From: Verrucomicrobiota bacterium
Lineage (GTDB): Bacteria; Verrucomicrobiota; Verrucomicrobiia; Opitutales; Opitutaceae
Length of the DNA stretch: 64,000 nt
Reading direction: 5' to 3'
NCBI GenBank assembly: GCA_023430565.1
Contig: JAEZAD010000062.1
Location: 1-64,000 of the forward strand
A program made the position numbers and the translations under genes. This document shows positions 62,896-64,000 of the stretch, one piece after another; the first letter of the stretch is position 1, and the number at the start of each line of letters is the position of its first letter. The notes beneath the pieces are model-generated. The model saw only the letters and a program-made list of their open reading frames with translations. It had not been told where the DNA came from and did no database searches.

Positions 62896-64000
62896 TCAGA
62901 ATTCGACCCGAGCGGAGAGGCGCCAGATACGCGCCGGCGCAAGGCCGAAGGAGCCGGTGATATACTTTCGATCGAAGAGGTTGCTCACGTTGAGCTGAAA
63001 CGTCGTGCGGCGACTGAACACCTCGGTTTGGTAGGCGAGCATCGCGTCGAACTTCCAAAAGTTGCCCGCGACCCAGCCACGGTTGCGCGATTGATCGCCG
63101 GGGGACTCGCTCTCGTAGTTGCCGCCAAAGCCAACGCTCAAGCCATCGAGTCGGCCGTCGGCGAGCGTGTATTTGCCCCAGAAGCTGAAGAGATGCTCCG
63201 GCACCTGGGCGAGCGTGTGCCAGTTGAAATCGCGGCCGTCGTTGTATTGCGGGTCGTAGAGGCCGCCGTTGACGACGTTGATCACGGTCGGATCGTCGGT
63301 GAGGACATCGCGCGTCCAGAAATTGGAGTAGCCGGCGAGGAGTTGGAGATTCGGCGTGGGCGTCCAGATGAGATCGAACTCGGCGCCTTCGACGCGGTGC
63401 AGGCCGGAGTTGCGACTGAGATTGTAGTCGGCGACGGAGCCGGTTTGGGAATCGACCCACTGCGCGGTGCCCGCGAGCGTCTCATCCTCGAGCTGGCGGT
63501 TCGTGAGAGCATCGCTTAACACGACGCCGCTGCGATCGAGCCGGAAGATCGACACGGTGCCGGTGAGGCGTTGATCGAGCGCCTGCACTTTGACGCCGAA
63601 CTCCATGCCTTCGCCTTCCTCGTTGTCGAGCTTGTCGCCGCCGACGGTGTCGCCATTGAAAACATTCACGAAGGTGGGATTGCGCGTCGTGATCGCCTTG
63701 AAGCTTTTGCTGTAGCTTGCGTAGACGATCGTCGAAGGCGTGACGTAGAAATTGGCGCCGACGGTGGGGGTGGTGGCGGAGGATTTTGTCCAGCCGGGGC
63801 TGGCGAGTTGGCGGCCGTCGTTGTCGAGCGGGACGGTGGCGAACTCGGTATAACGCGCGCCGCCCAGGACCCGCAGTCGACCGTCGAGATACGAGCCCTG
63901 GTAGCTACCGCTGACGGCTTTCTCATTGGACTCGCTGGAGCTGCCGACGTTCACGAGGTCGCTGCGCCCGGTGATGAACGAGCGGAAGTTCGGCGGGACG
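62896..64000 (-). CDS. TonB-dependent receptor, C-terminal part (cut by window edge)
   Basis: An open frame of 368 codons runs from the right edge to a stop at 62896 and ends in 'RLSARVEF', an outer-membrane aromatic C-terminus. 'YASYSKSFKAITTRN' and 'FGVKVQALDQRLTGTVSIFRLDRSG' are typical barrel strands of siderophore-type TonB-dependent receptors. 'NLQLLAGYSNFWTRD' and 'LNVSNLFDRKYITGSFG' are the usual C-terminal blocks. It differs from the two large receptors at 23331 and 26826, whose strands are of the SusC-like Opitutaceae type. The N-terminus, plug and TonB box lie outside the window. Confidence 0.9.
   Translation of the reverse strand, partial: VPPNFRSFITGRSDLVNVGSSSESNEKAVSGSYQGSYLDGRLRVLGGARYTEFATVPLDNDGRQLASPGWTKSSATTPTVGANFYVTPSTIVYASYSKSFKAITTRNPTFVNVFNGDTVGGDKLDNEEGEGMEFGVKVQALDQRLTGTVSIFRLDRSGVVLSDALTNRQLEDETLAGTAQWVDSQTGSVADYNLSRNSGLHRVEGAEFDLIWTPTPNLQLLAGYSNFWTRDVLTDDPTVINVVNGGLYDPQYNDGRDFNWHTLAQVPEHLFSFWGKYTLADGRLDGLSVGFGGNYESESPGDQSRNRGWVAGNFWKFDAMLAYQTEVFSRRTTFQLNVSNLFDRKYITGSFGLAPARIWRLSARVEF

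Noticed and set aside
1..64000. Search for tRNA, rRNA, CRISPR, insertion sequence or phage features
   Set aside because: No cloverleaf, no regularly spaced direct repeats and no transposase or integrase motifs were seen.

Overview
The window is about 64 kb of GC-rich bacterial chromosome with long open frames on both strands. The organism is most likely a member of the Verrucomicrobia, family Opitutaceae or a close relative. The main reason is the pair of TonB-dependent receptors whose mature N-termini carry a 'VMLSPFxVS' TonB-box-like stretch. Supporting signs are the SusC-like receptors without SusD partners, many Gfo/Idh/MocA oxidoreductases, a DUF1080 protein and large beta-helix glycosidases. 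I see no rRNA, tRNA, insertion sequence, phage gene or CRISPR array.

Region 1 (1-14290) is an exopolysaccharide or O-antigen locus. A minus-strand operon starts with a NusG/RfaH-type antiterminator (11675) and runs through an outer-membrane barrel, a Wza-like export protein, a Wzc-type co-polymerase/tyrosine kinase, an O-antigen ligase/polymerase-like protein, an ABC exporter (Wzm/Wzt), two glycosyltransferases, a hexapeptide acetyltransferase and a further glycosyltransferase cut by the left edge. The initiating polyprenyl-phosphate sugar transferase is divergent (11902). It is followed by an orphan NarL-type response regulator and a strong terminator.

Region 2 (14341-49812) is a carbohydrate utilisation locus. 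On the minus strand lies GH3, then a sodium:solute symporter, then a GH38 alpha-mannosidase. An AraC-type regulator is divergent from them. Then come two large TonB-dependent receptors, three tandem GH87-like proteins (DNRLRE + carbohydrate-binding + beta-helix), a GH28-like enzyme and a plus-strand operon. That operon holds a 1182-residue beta-helix protein, a second GH28-like enzyme, a second symporter, a GH63-like alpha-glucosidase, a DUF1080 3-keto-disaccharide hydrolase, a Tat-exported Gfo/Idh/MocA protein and a GH5-like barrel. Four copies of a 34-bp box precede the GH3 operon, both receptors and the 1182-residue protein. They imply one regulon, probably run by the AraC-type protein. The GH87-like set plus GH63 suggests an alpha-glucan-containing substrate (inference); GH38 and a nearby mannose-6-phosphate isomerase suggest mannose as well.

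Region 3 (49829-61939) is sugar and sugar-acid metabolism in three units: a cupin, Gfo/Idh and manA operon with a divergent AraC regulator; an SMP-30, SDR and ceramidase-like operon; and a divergent operon of a Gfo/Idh-GNAT fusion, a second Gfo/Idh, a FAD oxidoreductase and an MFS transporter. The last two share a promoter region with a 12-bp operator-like element present twice in opposite orientation.

Region 4 (61975-64000) holds an esterase and the 3' part of a third TonB-dependent receptor, cut by the right edge.
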